DNA of 64,000 nt from Bradyrhizobium sp. dw_411 (GCF_018449695.1 NZ_JAAVUY010000008.1:280272-344271), one strand, 5' to 3'; positions 7,491-17,547 are shown, numbered from the stretch's first letter. Notes: generated by a model from the sequence alone, not told the origin. Numbers and translations: made by a program.

Positions 7491-8384
7491 ATGTCTCTCG
7501 TCGCCACGCTGATCTGCAATCCCGCCAACCCCGCGCTCGATAGCACGGTGATCGACGGCGCGCTTGCGGTTCTTCCCTCGCCCGGCCACGCGCAATGGCT
7601 GTTCGACGAAGTCGCTGTCGATATCCCCTTCACCGGCAGCGAGGATATCCGCGCCGTCGAGCAACGGCTGCGCGAGGCGCGCGGCGACCTGCCGATCGAC
7701 ATCGTGGTGCAGCCTGCGGCCTTCCGGCGCAAGAAGCTTTTTCTGGCCGACATGGATTCCACCATGATTGGCCAGGAATGCATCGACGAACTAGCCGACT
7801 ATGCCGGACTGAAGGCGCGTGTCGCCGGGATTACCGAGCGCGCGATGCGCGGCGAAATCGAATTCGAGCCGGCGTTGCGCGAACGCGTCGCGCTGTTGAA
7901 GGGACTGCCGGTCAGCGTGGTCGACGAGGTCTTGAAAAGCCGCATCACGCTGACGCCGGGCGGCCGCGAACTGGTCGCGACCATGCGCGCGCACGGCGCC
8001 TGGACCTGTCTCGTTTCAGGCGGCTTTACGCTGTTCACCAGCGCAGTCGCCAACATGATCGGGTTTCAGGAAAACCGCGCCAATCAATTGCAGGTCGAGG
8101 ACGGCAAGCTCACGGGCGAAGTCATCGAGCCGATTGTCGGCCGCGCCGCCAAACTGGCCACGCTGACGGAGCTTCGCGAATCCTTCGATCTCGACAACAT
8201 CGACACGCTGGTGGTCGGCGACGGTGCCAACGATCTCGGCATGATCGAGCAAGCCGGCCTCGGCGTCGCCTACCACGCCAAACCCGCCGTCGCCGCCGCA
8301 GCCGCCGCCCGGATCGACTACGGCGATCTCACGGCTTTGCTCTATGCGCAGGGGTACCGGCGCGAGGAGTTTGTGGGGGGATAG
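7491..8384 (+). CDS. serB: Phosphoserine phosphatase
   Basis: Last step of serine synthesis, hydrolysing O-phosphoserine. The 297-residue protein has an N-terminal ACT-like region (MSLVATLICNPANPALD onward) and a HAD phosphatase core. Motif I is FLADMDSTMIGQECIDELAD, with the nucleophile and acid aspartates in DMDST; motif II is CLVSGGFTLFTS; motif IV is VVGDGANDLGMI. This is the usual SerB layout and length. The ATG at 7491 has no clear ribosome binding site and only one base separates it from the divergent miaA start, so each gene's promoter must lie inside the other gene or the mRNAs are near-leaderless. Confidence 0.95.
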   Translation: MSLVATLICNPANPALDSTVIDGALAVLPSPGHAQWLFDEVAVDIPFTGSEDIRAVEQRLREARGDLPIDIVVQPAAFRRKKLFLADMDSTMIGQECIDELADYAGLKARVAGITERAMRGEIEFEPALRERVALLKGLPVSVVDEVLKSRITLTPGGRELVATMRAHGAWTCLVSGGFTLFTSAVANMIGFQENRANQLQVEDGKLTGEVIEPIVGRAAKLATLTELRESFDLDNIDTLVVGDGANDLGMIEQAGLGVAYHAKPAVAAAAAARIDYGDLTALLYAQGYRREEFVGG

Positions 8385-8388
8385 GGGC

Positions 8389-8625
8389 ATGATTGACGTC
8401 GGCGATATCAGGCCGGTCTCGGTTGCCTTCACTGCGGACGAACTCGTGGTGACTTTGGCGGATGGCCGCAAGATTGCGACCCCGCTCGCATGGTATCCGC
8501 GATTGCGGGATGCCGGGGCAACTGCGCGCGGCCGGTTCGAACTAATGCCGATGGGCATTCACTGGCCTGACCTGGATGAAGACCTGGGCATTGCTGGAAT
8601 GCTGCGGGGCCGTCCGGCGGTGTGA
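8389..8625 (+). CDS. DUF2442 domain protein
   Basis: A 78-residue protein beginning MIDVGDIRPVSVAFTADEL. It contains the pattern of DUF2442: a short beta-rich half with LADGRKIATPLAWYPRLRDA and a C-terminal GIHWPDLDEDLGIAGMLRG. Function is not established; such proteins are often found near toxin-antitoxin-like or small regulatory genes. The ATG at 8389 has GGGGGGATAGGGGC before it and lies four bases after the serB stop, so it is probably co-transcribed with serB. Up to the degP stop at 8757 there is only a short palindrome. Confidence 0.82.
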   Translation: MIDVGDIRPVSVAFTADELVVTLADGRKIATPLAWYPRLRDAGATARGRFELMPMGIHWPDLDEDLGIAGMLRGRPAV

Positions 8626-8703
8626 AGCAGATTTTTCCCACGGCTTGTTATGCAGGGGGATGTTGCGAGATTTCTTTTTGATTACTGACGACGGTGGTTA
8701 TGG

Positions 8704-8723
8704 GTCCCGGCTTTCGCCGGGAC
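8704..8723. repeat. Short palindrome (GTCCCGGC...GCCGGGAC)
   Basis: A perfect hairpin, GTCCCGGC and GCCGGGAC around CTTTC-type loop bases, between the convergent ends of the DUF2442 gene and degP. The same core recurs at 26951-26978. It may serve as a bidirectional 3'-end structure. Confidence 0.55.
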
Positions 8724-8756
8724 GACACTTCACTTTTTGTGCGCGCGCCGACCCGA

Positions 8757-10283
<1,527 letters not shown>

Positions 10284-10445
10284 ATCAGATCTCTCTTCTT
10301 GAAAACGGGACGGGATTTAAATGCCACAGTGCGCCCGAACGGGGTGGCGGCGCAAGCATTTGAGCCCAGCATTCCGGCGAAAAACAGACCGCGCCCGCTC
10401 ACGATGGCGTTGATATGGCAGCCTTTTTGAGAGGCAGTGAAGGAG

Positions 10446-10552
10446 CCGTCATTCCGGGGCGGCGCGTGAGCGGCGAGCTACGATGTGCGGTTGCACATCG
10501 GAGAATCTCGAGATTCCGGGTTCGCGCCAAGATGCGCGCCCCGGAATGACGG
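10446..10552. repeat. Palindromic repeat with CCGTCATTCCGG ends
   Basis: Perfect 12-bp terminal inverted repeats CCGTCATTCCGG (10446-10457) and CCGGAATGACGG (10541-10552). The interior has GAGCTACGATGTGC, GCACATCGGAGAATC and TCGAGATTCCGGG, closely matching the copy inside the helicase gene at 53936-54061. Intergenic here, between DUF2065 and degP. Confidence 0.88.
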
Positions 10553-10560
10553 CAGTTCTT

Positions 10561-10761
10561 TTACCGCCGGACCACCCAGATCAGAATGAGGCCGGCGACC
10601 GCCGAGCCGATGCCGACCACCCGCAGGATGTTGTCGGGCGTCGCCAGCGCGCTCTTCATCGCCCGGCGCATCCAGGCCGGGCTCGCCGCGAACAGCAGAC
10701 CTTCAAGCACAAAGAGAATTCCCACACCGATGAGGAAGTCGGCGAACGCTATGGACCTCAT
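10561..10761 (-). CDS. DUF2065 family membrane protein
   Basis: A 66-residue protein with two hydrophobic helices (about residues 5-26 and 45-63) joined by the polar segment SPAWMRRAMKSALATPDNILRVVG. This matches DUF2065, the YjeT-like family, which sits next to hflKC in many proteobacteria, as it does here (88 bp downstream of hflC). Function is unknown; a link to the HflKC/FtsH complex is inferred from context only. Confidence 0.88.
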   Translation of the reverse strand: MRSIAFADFLIGVGILFVLEGLLFAASPAWMRRAMKSALATPDNILRVVGIGSAVAGLILIWVVRR

Positions 10762-10849
10762 CGGATGGGAACCTCCCGGTTGCTGTTGTTTTTTCTTGAA
10801 AGAAAGCGAAGCGAACCCGCTTCGCCGCCGTCTTGATGTGTGCGGCGCC

Positions 10850-11752
10850 TTACGGCTTCGCCGGTTCAGCCGCGACCGGCGCCTTGCCGGATGCGTTGCT
10901 GAAGAACTTGAAGAAGTCGGAATCCGGCCGCAGCAGGAACCTGGTGTCGCTGCTCTTCAGCCCGTTCTCATAGGCTGACATCGAACGGTAGAACGCAAAG
11001 AAATCGGCGTCCTTGCCATAGGCTTCGGCGAACAGCCGGTTGCGCTCGCCGTCGCCCTCGCCGCGCACCTGTTCGGCGGTCGAATTGGCTTCGGCGACGA
11101 TCACGGTCGCCTCGCGGTCGGCGTTGGACCTGATTTCCTGCGCCTTCTGGCCGCCCTGTGCACGGAATTCGGCGGCCTCACGCTGCCGTTCGGTCTGCAT
11201 GCGCTGGTAGACCGCCTGGCTGTTCTGTTCGGGCAAATCGGCCCGGCGGATTCGCACGTCGACCACCTGGATGCCGTAACCGCCGGCCTCCTTGTCGAGC
11301 TGCTCGCGGATCTTCCCCATCAGGGCTTCACGCTCGTCGCGCACCACCTGAATGAAGGTGACCTCGCCGAGCACGCGGCGCAGCGACGCGTTAAGCAGCG
11401 TCGTCAACTGGACGTTGGCGGCCTGGATCGAACCGATGCTCTGATAGAACTGCAGGGCGTCCTTGATGCGATAACGCGCAAACGCATCGACCACCAACCG
11501 CTTCTGATCGGAGGCGATGACTTCCTGCGACGGATTTTCCAGATCGAGAATCCGCTTGTCGATCGGAATCACCGTGTCGATGAAGGGCGCCTTGAAGTGC
11601 AGGCCCGGATCGGTGGCCACATCGACGGGCTTGCCGAGCCGCACCACCAGCGCCTGCTCGGTCTGCGACACCGCGAACACCGAGCCGTAGCCGATGATCA
11701 CGAGCACGAACAGCAACAGCAGCGTAACAATACCTGTAACGGGCGATCTCAT
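10850..11752 (-). CDS. hflC: Protease modulator HflC
   Basis: SPFH/band-7 inner-membrane protein that assembles with HflK around FtsH and limits its proteolysis. The 300-residue product has one N-terminal membrane helix (residues about 6-27), then the SPFH domain with FAVSQTEQALVVRLGKPVDV and RILDLENPSQEVIASDQKRLVVDAF. A long charged helix follows (MQTERQREAAEFRAQGGQKAQEIRSNADRE in part), then the conserved FFAFYRSMSAYE end. Its ATG overlaps the hflK stop by four bases, so the two are translationally coupled. Confidence 0.96.
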   Translation of the reverse strand: MRSPVTGIVTLLLLFVLVIIGYGSVFAVSQTEQALVVRLGKPVDVATDPGLHFKAPFIDTVIPIDKRILDLENPSQEVIASDQKRLVVDAFARYRIKDALQFYQSIGSIQAANVQLTTLLNASLRRVLGEVTFIQVVRDEREALMGKIREQLDKEAGGYGIQVVDVRIRRADLPEQNSQAVYQRMQTERQREAAEFRAQGGQKAQEIRSNADREATVIVAEANSTAEQVRGEGDGERNRLFAEAYGKDADFFAFYRSMSAYENGLKSSDTRFLLRPDSDFFKFFSNASGKAPVAAEPAKP

Positions 11753-12906
11753 CGGGTTGCTCCGCTCTGCGGTTGCTGCGGCTGGCCTGTTGTAGGCGCA
11801 GCCGGGCGTCGCGGCGTCAGTTCACTTAAAGGTAGATACGGCACGATGCTTTGTCCTGACGACGACCCGCCGCCGTCATAGACCAGCTTCTCGGAGCCGC
11901 CGAGAATACGCTCCATCGTTTCCAGATAGATGCGCTGCCGGGTGACGTCAGGCGCCTTCTTGTATTCGTCGTAGACTTTCAGGAAGCGCGCGCTCTGGCC
12001 CTTGGCTTCGGCGACGGCCTGCTGCTTGTAGCCTTCGGCCACCTGTATGATCTGCGCGGCACGGCCCTTCGCATCGGGGACGACACGGTTGGCATAGGTC
12101 TGCGCTTCGTTCTGCAAACGCTCGAGGTCGGCACGGGCCGCCTGTACGTCGCGGAACGAATCGATCACCTGCGCCGGCGGATCGACCTTCTGCATCTGCA
12201 CCTGCTGCACCAGGATGCCCGAACCGTAATTGTCGAGCGTCTTCTGCATCAATTCCTGAACGCTGGCTTCGGTGGTGGTGCGCGCGCCGGTCAGGATCGG
12301 CTGGATGTTGGATTTGCCGACGATCTCTCGCATCGCGCTTTCGGCCACCGCCTTCACGGTGCCTTCAGGATTCTGGATGTTAAAGAGGAAGTCGGCGACG
12401 CCTTTCGGCTTGATCCGCCACAACACCGTAAAATCGACATCGACGATGTTCTCGTCGCCCGTCAGCATCAGGCTTTCCTCGGGCACGTCGCGCATGGTGC
12501 GGCCGCGGCGAGCCGGATCGTCGATCAGCGTCATGCCGATGCTGAGCGTCGAGACGCGCAGCGCTTTGGGCAGCAGCACGGTCTCGATCGGATAAGGCAG
12601 ATGGTAGTTCAAGCCGGGCTGCGCATCGCGAACATACTTACCGAAGCGAAGCACGACGCCGAGTTCTTCCGACTGAACGCGATAGAAGCCCGACATCGCC
12701 CAGATCACGATCGCTGCAAGCAGCACGATGGCGATGCCGATGCCGCTGAAATACCCGCCCGGCAGCAATTGCTGCAGCCGGTCCTGCGCGCGGCGCAGAA
12801 GGTCTTCAAGGTCGGGCGGCCTCGGTCCCACCGGCTGCGGGCCGGACCCCCAGGGTCCCTTCGGACCCGAGCCCCATGGGCCTCCGCCTTGATTCTTCCA
12901 CGGCAT
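11749..12906 (-). CDS. hflK: FtsH protease activity modulator HflK
   Basis: Partner of HflC in the membrane complex that cages FtsH. The protein starts at ATG 12906 (MPWKNQGGGPWGSG) with GGAGAG just upstream, giving 385 residues. The N-terminus is rich in Gly, Pro and Trp, as is usual for HflK. One membrane helix lies near residues 55-80. The SPFH domain follows with YRVQSEELGVVLRFGKYV and DENIVDVDFTVLWRI, then a helical region with AEGYKQQAVAEAKGQSARF. The C-terminus is disordered and Gln/Pro rich. It is followed by hflC with a 4-bp overlap; folA lies upstream. Confidence 0.96.
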   Translation of the reverse strand: MPWKNQGGGPWGSGPKGPWGSGPQPVGPRPPDLEDLLRRAQDRLQQLLPGGYFSGIGIAIVLLAAIVIWAMSGFYRVQSEELGVVLRFGKYVRDAQPGLNYHLPYPIETVLLPKALRVSTLSIGMTLIDDPARRGRTMRDVPEESLMLTGDENIVDVDFTVLWRIKPKGVADFLFNIQNPEGTVKAVAESAMREIVGKSNIQPILTGARTTTEASVQELMQKTLDNYGSGILVQQVQMQKVDPPAQVIDSFRDVQAARADLERLQNEAQTYANRVVPDAKGRAAQIIQVAEGYKQQAVAEAKGQSARFLKVYDEYKKAPDVTRQRIYLETMERILGGSEKLVYDGGGSSSGQSIVPYLPLSELTPRRPAAPTTGQPQQPQSGATR

Positions 12907-13066
12907 GAACGCTCTCCTTCGCGGGCTTAAAGGGGCCAAACTGCCCCGCCTCGCAGTATTCCGCAGGCTTTATAGGGGACGGCCCCCGCCCTTACAACGC
13001 AAGCTTACGGCCTGCAGGAGCTATGCTTGAGGCCATAATTGTCAATGTAAACATTGGTGGGTGGGG

Positions 13067-13579
13067 TTAACGCGCGGCCCGGCGGCGATATGTGACAAAG
13101 GAGAAGTCGGCGCTATCGTCCGGACCGGCCGAATTGCGAACCCGCGCCACCTCTTCCCACACGGCCGTATCAATAGTGGCGAAATAAGTATCGCCTGCAG
13201 GCTTTGTGTGCACTTCGGTGATTTCCAGCCGGTCGGCGGATTCCATCCATTGCTTGTAGATTTCCGCACCGCCAATGACCGCGATTTCAGTGGCTAAACG
13301 CCGCAGCGCGTCGCCGGTCGCGACTGCACGGGCGTCCGCCAGCGAGGTCGTCACGACGGTGCCCGCGGCCCGAAAGTTAACGTCGCGGGTCACGACAATA
13401 TTGGTGCGTCCCGGCAATGGCCGGCGCAGCGAGACGAAGGTCTTGCGCCCCATCACGATCGGCTTGCCCAGTGTCAGCGTCTTGAAACGTTGCAGGTCGG
13501 TCTTCAGCCGCCATGGAATGGCGCCGTCCGAACCGATCACGCCGTTATCCGCAACGGCAACGATGAGGACGATTTCCAT
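13067..13579 (-). CDS. folA: Dihydrofolate reductase
   Basis: NADPH-dependent reduction of dihydrofolate to tetrahydrofolate, needed because thymidylate synthase (thyA, 1.7 kb upstream on the same strand) oxidises the cofactor. The 170-residue product starts at ATG 13579 (MEIVLIVAVADNGVIGSDG) with GGGGGTAG upstream. It has the substrate-site IPWRLKTDLQRFKTLTLG with the catalytic acidic residue, the NADPH-binding PIVMGRKTF, and GGAEIYKQ. The family length is about 160-170. It was probably once contiguous with thyA and the GNAT gene; a plus-strand hydrolase gene now lies between them. Confidence 0.95.
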   Translation of the reverse strand: MEIVLIVAVADNGVIGSDGAIPWRLKTDLQRFKTLTLGKPIVMGRKTFVSLRRPLPGRTNIVVTRDVNFRAAGTVVTTSLADARAVATGDALRRLATEIAVIGGAEIYKQWMESADRLEITEVHTKPAGDTYFATIDTAVWEEVARVRNSAGPDDSADFSFVTYRRRAAR

Positions 13580-13892
13580 CACACCACTACCCCCTGCCAA
13601 GCGACCGATCAGGTCGACTTCCGATCTCAGCGAAAACGACGGGAAATCAAGGAGGCCACCTGAGGGTGCATCATCAACTCAGGCATTTACCCCGGCGGAA
13701 ATGTTTATGGTCTGTCTACGATGTTTGCAAGTTATCGGGTCTTCACCGAGACCTGTAACTATAAGGAGTCGGACGTTCAAACTTATCCGACCATCCTGTA
13801 GTCAGACCCGTGAAGCCTGGATGAACATTGCCATCCGCTGCTATTCACCGCCCCGGGCGACAATAAGCCGATCCGTTGCAGGAGTTGAGCTT
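13580..13892. other. Intergenic region between folA and the hydrolase
   Basis: This 313-bp region between divergent genes must hold the folA promoter on one strand and the hydrolase promoter on the other. I see no repeat, RNA gene or convincing promoter hexamers. Only the Shine-Dalgarno-like AGGAG at 13880-13884 ahead of the hydrolase is clear. Confidence 0.5.
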
Positions 13893-14756
13893 ATGATCGA
13901 GACCAAACGCATCCTGATTGCGACTTTGCTGGTTGCGACCTTGCTGACCGCCGCGGTGATCCCTGGTCTATCGATCGCTCAGACCCGGCCTCTCCCCGAT
14001 CGTGGCGATAGCCCGCTTCAGCAAGATGCGGCTGTGAGCGCCGACGCGAATGAGCGGATCATTGACGTGCCGCTGACGGGAGGTGAGCGCCAGCGAGTGC
14101 TCTACGCGGCGCCGGCGCGGCCCAAAGCGACCATCGTCATGCTCCCGGGCGGCGCGGGTAAAGTCGGCCTGCGGCGCGACGGCGAGGTGCGTCACGGCGA
14201 CAATTTCGTCGTTCGCACACGCGCCCTTTGGATCCAACGCGGTTACGCCGTGTTGATCCCTGACACGGTGGATCATGCAAACCTCCGAGGCTTGCGCAGT
14301 TCGCCCGAGTATGCGGCGCTGGTACTGGATTTGGTCCGCGTTGCCCGGGAACAGGCGCCCGGCCCGGTTTTTCTGCTGGGCACGAGCCAAGGCTCTATCG
14401 CCGCCATGAATGGCGCTGCCCACGCCCCGCCGGGCGCGATAGCTGGTGTGGTGCTCACCGAATCGGTATCGCAGATGGGCGGTAGCGGAGTGTTTAGCGC
14501 CGCCCCGCAGGATGTGCGTGTGCCGGCGCTCATTGTCTCGAACAAGGATGATCAGTGTAACGTCGCGCCTCCGGCAGATGCCCCGCGTATCGCTGCCGCC
14601 ATGACGAATTCGGTGAGTGTTCGCGTGCTGTCAGTCGCCGGCGGCGTTCAGAAGTCGCGCAAGCTGTGCGGCTCGCTGACTCCTCACGGCTACTTCGGAA
14701 TAGAGTCTGAGGTTATCAGCCAGATCGACAATTGGATGCAACAACGCAGCCAATGA
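13893..14756 (+). CDS. Secreted alpha/beta hydrolase-like protein
   Basis: A 287-residue protein with an N-terminal signal sequence (ILIATLLVATLLTAAVIPGLSIAQ). The body has the alpha/beta-hydrolase pattern: KATIVMLPGGAGK near the oxyanion strand, RGYAVLIPDT, then the nucleophile elbow LLGTSQGSIAAMNGA (GTSQGS, serine candidate). A late acid region DDQCNV and a C-terminal histidine in LTPHGYFGIE follow. The start at ATG 13893 has AGGAGTTGAGCTT in front; a longer in-frame extension upstream is non-coding. Substrate unknown. It stands alone on the plus strand among minus-strand folate genes, consistent with later insertion. Confidence 0.75.
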   Translation: MIETKRILIATLLVATLLTAAVIPGLSIAQTRPLPDRGDSPLQQDAAVSADANERIIDVPLTGGERQRVLYAAPARPKATIVMLPGGAGKVGLRRDGEVRHGDNFVVRTRALWIQRGYAVLIPDTVDHANLRGLRSSPEYAALVLDLVRVAREQAPGPVFLLGTSQGSIAAMNGAAHAPPGAIAGVVLTESVSQMGGSGVFSAAPQDVRVPALIVSNKDDQCNVAPPADAPRIAAAMTNSVSVRVLSVAGGVQKSRKLCGSLTPHGYFGIESEVISQIDNWMQQRSQ

Positions 14757-14766
14757 CCTGAACGGG

Positions 14767-15255
14767 TCACACTGCTTTTGCTTGCGCCAGCGCAGTCAGC
14801 GCTTCGCCGCCAACCCGGCATACCGTCCACTCGTCCATCAAGACGGCGCCGAGCGATTTATAGAATTCGATCGACGGCGTGTTCCAGTCGAGCACCGCCC
14901 ATTGCAACCGCGACCAGCCGTTCGCCACGCACTCTTTCGCCAGATGCGACAGCAACGCCTTGCCGATGCCTTGGCCGCGTTGCGCCGGGCGCACGAACAA
15001 ATCTTCCAGATAAATTCCGGCGCGGCCGCTGAAGGTGGAAAAATTGATGAACCAGACCGCGAAGCCCGCCACCTCGCCATTCCATTCGGCGATGTCGCAG
15101 AACAGCCCGGGGTTATCGCCGAACAACGCCGCGCCGATACCGGCTTCGGTGGCTTCGACTTCGTGAAGCAGTTTTTCGTATTCGGCGAGTTCGCGAACCA
15201 GTGACAGCACAAGCCCCGCTTCATCAGGGCGCGCGCGACGGATCAGGAGCGACAT
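14767..15255 (-). CDS. GNAT family N-acetyltransferase
   Basis: A 162-residue acetyltransferase starting at ATG 15255 (MSLLIRRARPDEAGLVLSLV). The GNAT core is clear. Motif A is YLEDLFVRPAQRGQGIGKALLSHLA, with the RGQGIG acetyl-CoA loop near residue 102. Motif B is LQWAVLDWNTPSIEFYKSLGA. Overall similarity is to the diamine/thialysine N-acetyltransferase group, whose hallmark is LEDLFV plus W-x-V-LDWN. It follows thyA by 31 bases, so it is likely in the same transcript. The in vivo substrate is unknown; a polyamine or amino acid is the best guess. Confidence 0.85.
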   Translation of the reverse strand: MSLLIRRARPDEAGLVLSLVRELAEYEKLLHEVEATEAGIGAALFGDNPGLFCDIAEWNGEVAGFAVWFINFSTFSGRAGIYLEDLFVRPAQRGQGIGKALLSHLAKECVANGWSRLQWAVLDWNTPSIEFYKSLGAVLMDEWTVCRVGGEALTALAQAKAV

Positions 15256-15286
15256 TCGACGCTCACACCGCGATTCATACAGCCAC

Positions 15287-16081
15287 TCATACAGCAACCT
15301 GGGCCTTGATATGCGGGTGCGGGTCGTAACCTTCGAGCGCGAAGTCTTCATAGCGGAATGCGAAGATATCCTTCACGGCGGGATTGATCTTCATGACCGG
15401 CAACGCGCGCGTCGGACGTGTCAGTTGCAGCCGCGCCTGCTCGAGATGGTTCGAATAAAGATGCGCGTCGCCGAGCGAATGGACGAAATCACCGGACTTG
15501 AGACCGGTCACCTGCGCCACCATCATCGTGAGCAGCGCATAGGATGCGATGTTGAAGGGCACGCCGAGAAACACGTCGGCCGAGCGCTGGTAAAGCTGGC
15601 AGGATAATTTGCCGTTGGCGACATAGAACTGAAACAGGCAATGGCATGGCGGCAGCGCCATCTTGTCGACATCGGCCGGGTTCCACGCACTCACGATCAG
15701 GCGGCGCGAATCAGGATTGCGCCGGATCATGTCGACGACATTGGATATCTGGTCGATGCTGCGCCCGTCCGGCGCCGGCCAGGAGCGCCACTGCGATCCA
15801 TAGACCGGACCGAGATCGCCATTGGCGTCAGCCCACTCATCCCAGATCGAAACGCCGTTGTCCCTGAGATAGCCGATATTGGTGTCGCCCTTGAGGAACC
15901 ATAACAGCTCGTGGATGATCGCTTTCAGCGGCAGCTTCTTGGTGGTCAGCATCGGAAATCCGGCGCCGAGATTGAAGCGCATCTGATGGCCGAAGACCGA
16001 CAGCGTACCGGTGCCGGTGCGGTCATGCTTTTCCGCGCCGTCAGAGAGAATCCGTTCGAGTAGGTCGTGGTACTGGTTCAT
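15287..16081 (-). CDS. thyA: Thymidylate synthase
   Basis: Converts dUMP to dTMP with methylene-tetrahydrofolate, giving dihydrofolate that FolA recycles. The 264-residue protein is the exact length of the E. coli enzyme and collinear with it: RTGTGTLSVFG near 21-31, WFLKGDTNIGYL, catalytic Cys146 in PPCHCLFQFYV, the QRSADVFLGVPFNIASYALL block, and the C-terminal FALEGYDPHPHIKAQVAV. Weak Shine-Dalgarno. It heads the minus-strand thyA-GNAT-(hydrolase on the other strand)-folA-hflKC order. Upstream (16082-16294) no gene was seen. Confidence 0.97.
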   Translation of the reverse strand: MNQYHDLLERILSDGAEKHDRTGTGTLSVFGHQMRFNLGAGFPMLTTKKLPLKAIIHELLWFLKGDTNIGYLRDNGVSIWDEWADANGDLGPVYGSQWRSWPAPDGRSIDQISNVVDMIRRNPDSRRLIVSAWNPADVDKMALPPCHCLFQFYVANGKLSCQLYQRSADVFLGVPFNIASYALLTMMVAQVTGLKSGDFVHSLGDAHLYSNHLEQARLQLTRPTRALPVMKINPAVKDIFAFRYEDFALEGYDPHPHIKAQVAV

Positions 16082-16294
16082 GGCTTAATGCTGCGGACCT
16101 TTGGCGAGCCGATGGGGCTGGCGGGTTTTAACGTCCGGGCTGCCGGTTCGACAGCCGATTCGGCCGGTGGGATCGCTTATACCCCAAAAAATGAGGGTCC
16201 GGCCGGCCAACGGCAAGGGGACGTCCGAGGGGATATCCAAGGGCAAATCAAAGCGTGGAACAAAGGCAGAAAAGGAGAGTCTCCGGCCCTTCTC

Positions 16295-16819
16295 TCAGCC
16301 GATCAGGCCGGCAAATCCCAGGCATCCCCCGGCCAGCAGTATCCAGAACGGATTAAGCTTGGTTCCGGCGGCCAGTGCTGCGGCCCCGATCGTAAACACG
16401 GCGGCGACCCAGGTATGGTCGGAAGCCCGCGCCAGGATGAAGCCGCTGGCGCCCATCAGCCCGATCGACAGCGGAACCAGCGCCGACTGGATGATGGCAG
16501 GCCAGCGCGAATGGCTGGATTTGGTCAGGATGCGGCTCACGCCATAGGCCATCAAGGCGGTGGGAAGGCACATCGCCAGGGTCGCGACCAGCGCACCGGT
16601 GATGCCCGCAACGCTGTAGCCGATCAAGGTCACGATCAGCACATTCGGGCCCGGCGACAGTTGCGAGATCGCGAACGCATCCGCGAACTGCTTGTCGGTC
16701 AGCCAGTGCTGAACATCGACGGCCACCCGATGCATTTCCGGCAACGCAGCATTGCCGCCGCCGACCGCGAACAGCGACATCACGCCGAAGGTCCATGCCA
16801 GCGTCCAGACCGGGTTCAT
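16295..16819 (-). CDS. Chromate transporter, C-terminal-type half (short ChrA)
   Basis: A 174-residue membrane protein with a single CHR domain: an N-terminal FGVMSLFAVGGGNAALPEMHR and the signature QLSPGPNVLIVTLIGY, followed by about five hydrophobic stretches. Short-chain CHR proteins (about 170-220 residues) work as pairs of opposite topology. The partner is the gene just upstream, whose stop overlaps this ATG by four bases (ATGA). Predicted to expel chromate by proton exchange, though many short CHR pairs have not been tested and could carry other oxyanions. Confidence 0.85.
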   Translation of the reverse strand: MNPVWTLAWTFGVMSLFAVGGGNAALPEMHRVAVDVQHWLTDKQFADAFAISQLSPGPNVLIVTLIGYSVAGITGALVATLAMCLPTALMAYGVSRILTKSSHSRWPAIIQSALVPLSIGLMGASGFILARASDHTWVAAVFTIGAAALAAGTKLNPFWILLAGGCLGFAGLIG

Positions 16820-17418
16820 GCCGACTTCCTTTGCCGGACGATATAGGTGATGGCGATGCTGACCGGGATCGCGACCAGCAACACGCTCGCCAGTGGCAAC
16901 CGCAACACCCCGATTGCGATAAACACCGCGGCCAGGATCATAAGCCCGATCACATCGCGCTTGTTGATCAGCGGCTTCATCATCCGGAACACCACCGCGA
17001 TCAGAAGGCCCACCGCGGCGCAGGACACGCCGGCCAGGATCCGCCGCAGCATTTCGATCTCGCCGAAGTGCTGATACAATATCCCGAGGATCGTCATGAT
17101 CACGAGAGGCGGCCCCAGCAGGCCGGAAAACGCAGCGATCCCGCCGGCAATGCCGCGAAAGCGCGATCCGAACACCATCGTGAAATTGACGATGTTGGGG
17201 CCGGGCAGGAAATGGCACAGCGCGAAGGTCTCGTTGAACTCTTCGGCAGTCATCCATTTGTGCTGGTCGACGATGCCGCGCCGCGCCCACACCAACACGC
17301 CGCCGAAACCCGCCAGCGACATCTTGGCGAACGCGACAAACAGCGCGGCCAGAGTGGGGGGCGATGAGATCAGGGGATGCGGCGCCGGAACGGCGGCCGG
17401 CGGCGAATCCGGGGGCAT
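16816..17418 (-). CDS. Chromate transporter, N-terminal-type half (short ChrA)
   Basis: Membrane protein with one CHR domain: FVAFAKMSLAGFGGVLVWARRGIVDQ, then FALCHFLPGPNIVNFTMVFGSRFRG and GLLGPPLVIMTILGILY. I place the start at ATG 17418 (MPPDSPPAAVPAPHPL), giving 200 residues; an extension to 17475 is possible but reads as leader. It overlaps the second half-gene by ATGA. Together they equal one long ChrA, as in bipartite SCHR systems. A full-length ChrA of a different lineage occurs at 29974-31368. Confidence 0.85.
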   Translation of the reverse strand: MPPDSPPAAVPAPHPLISSPPTLAALFVAFAKMSLAGFGGVLVWARRGIVDQHKWMTAEEFNETFALCHFLPGPNIVNFTMVFGSRFRGIAGGIAAFSGLLGPPLVIMTILGILYQHFGEIEMLRRILAGVSCAAVGLLIAVVFRMMKPLINKRDVIGLMILAAVFIAIGVLRLPLASVLLVAIPVSIAITYIVRQRKSA

Positions 17419-17547
17419 GGCCTGAGATTTAGAACGGCCGCGGCGCAAGGCCAACCCATATTTGGGGTATTCCAAGCCTGATTGTTCCCGGTCCAGTCAG
17501 GCTTTCCGGCCCTGTTTTTCTCGACTTTTGCGCCCTATATTAAGGGC

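Noticed and set aside
13275..13892. Upstream extension of the secreted hydrolase gene
   Set aside because: It is antisense to folA and would put 206 residues before a clear signal peptide with its own ribosome binding site.
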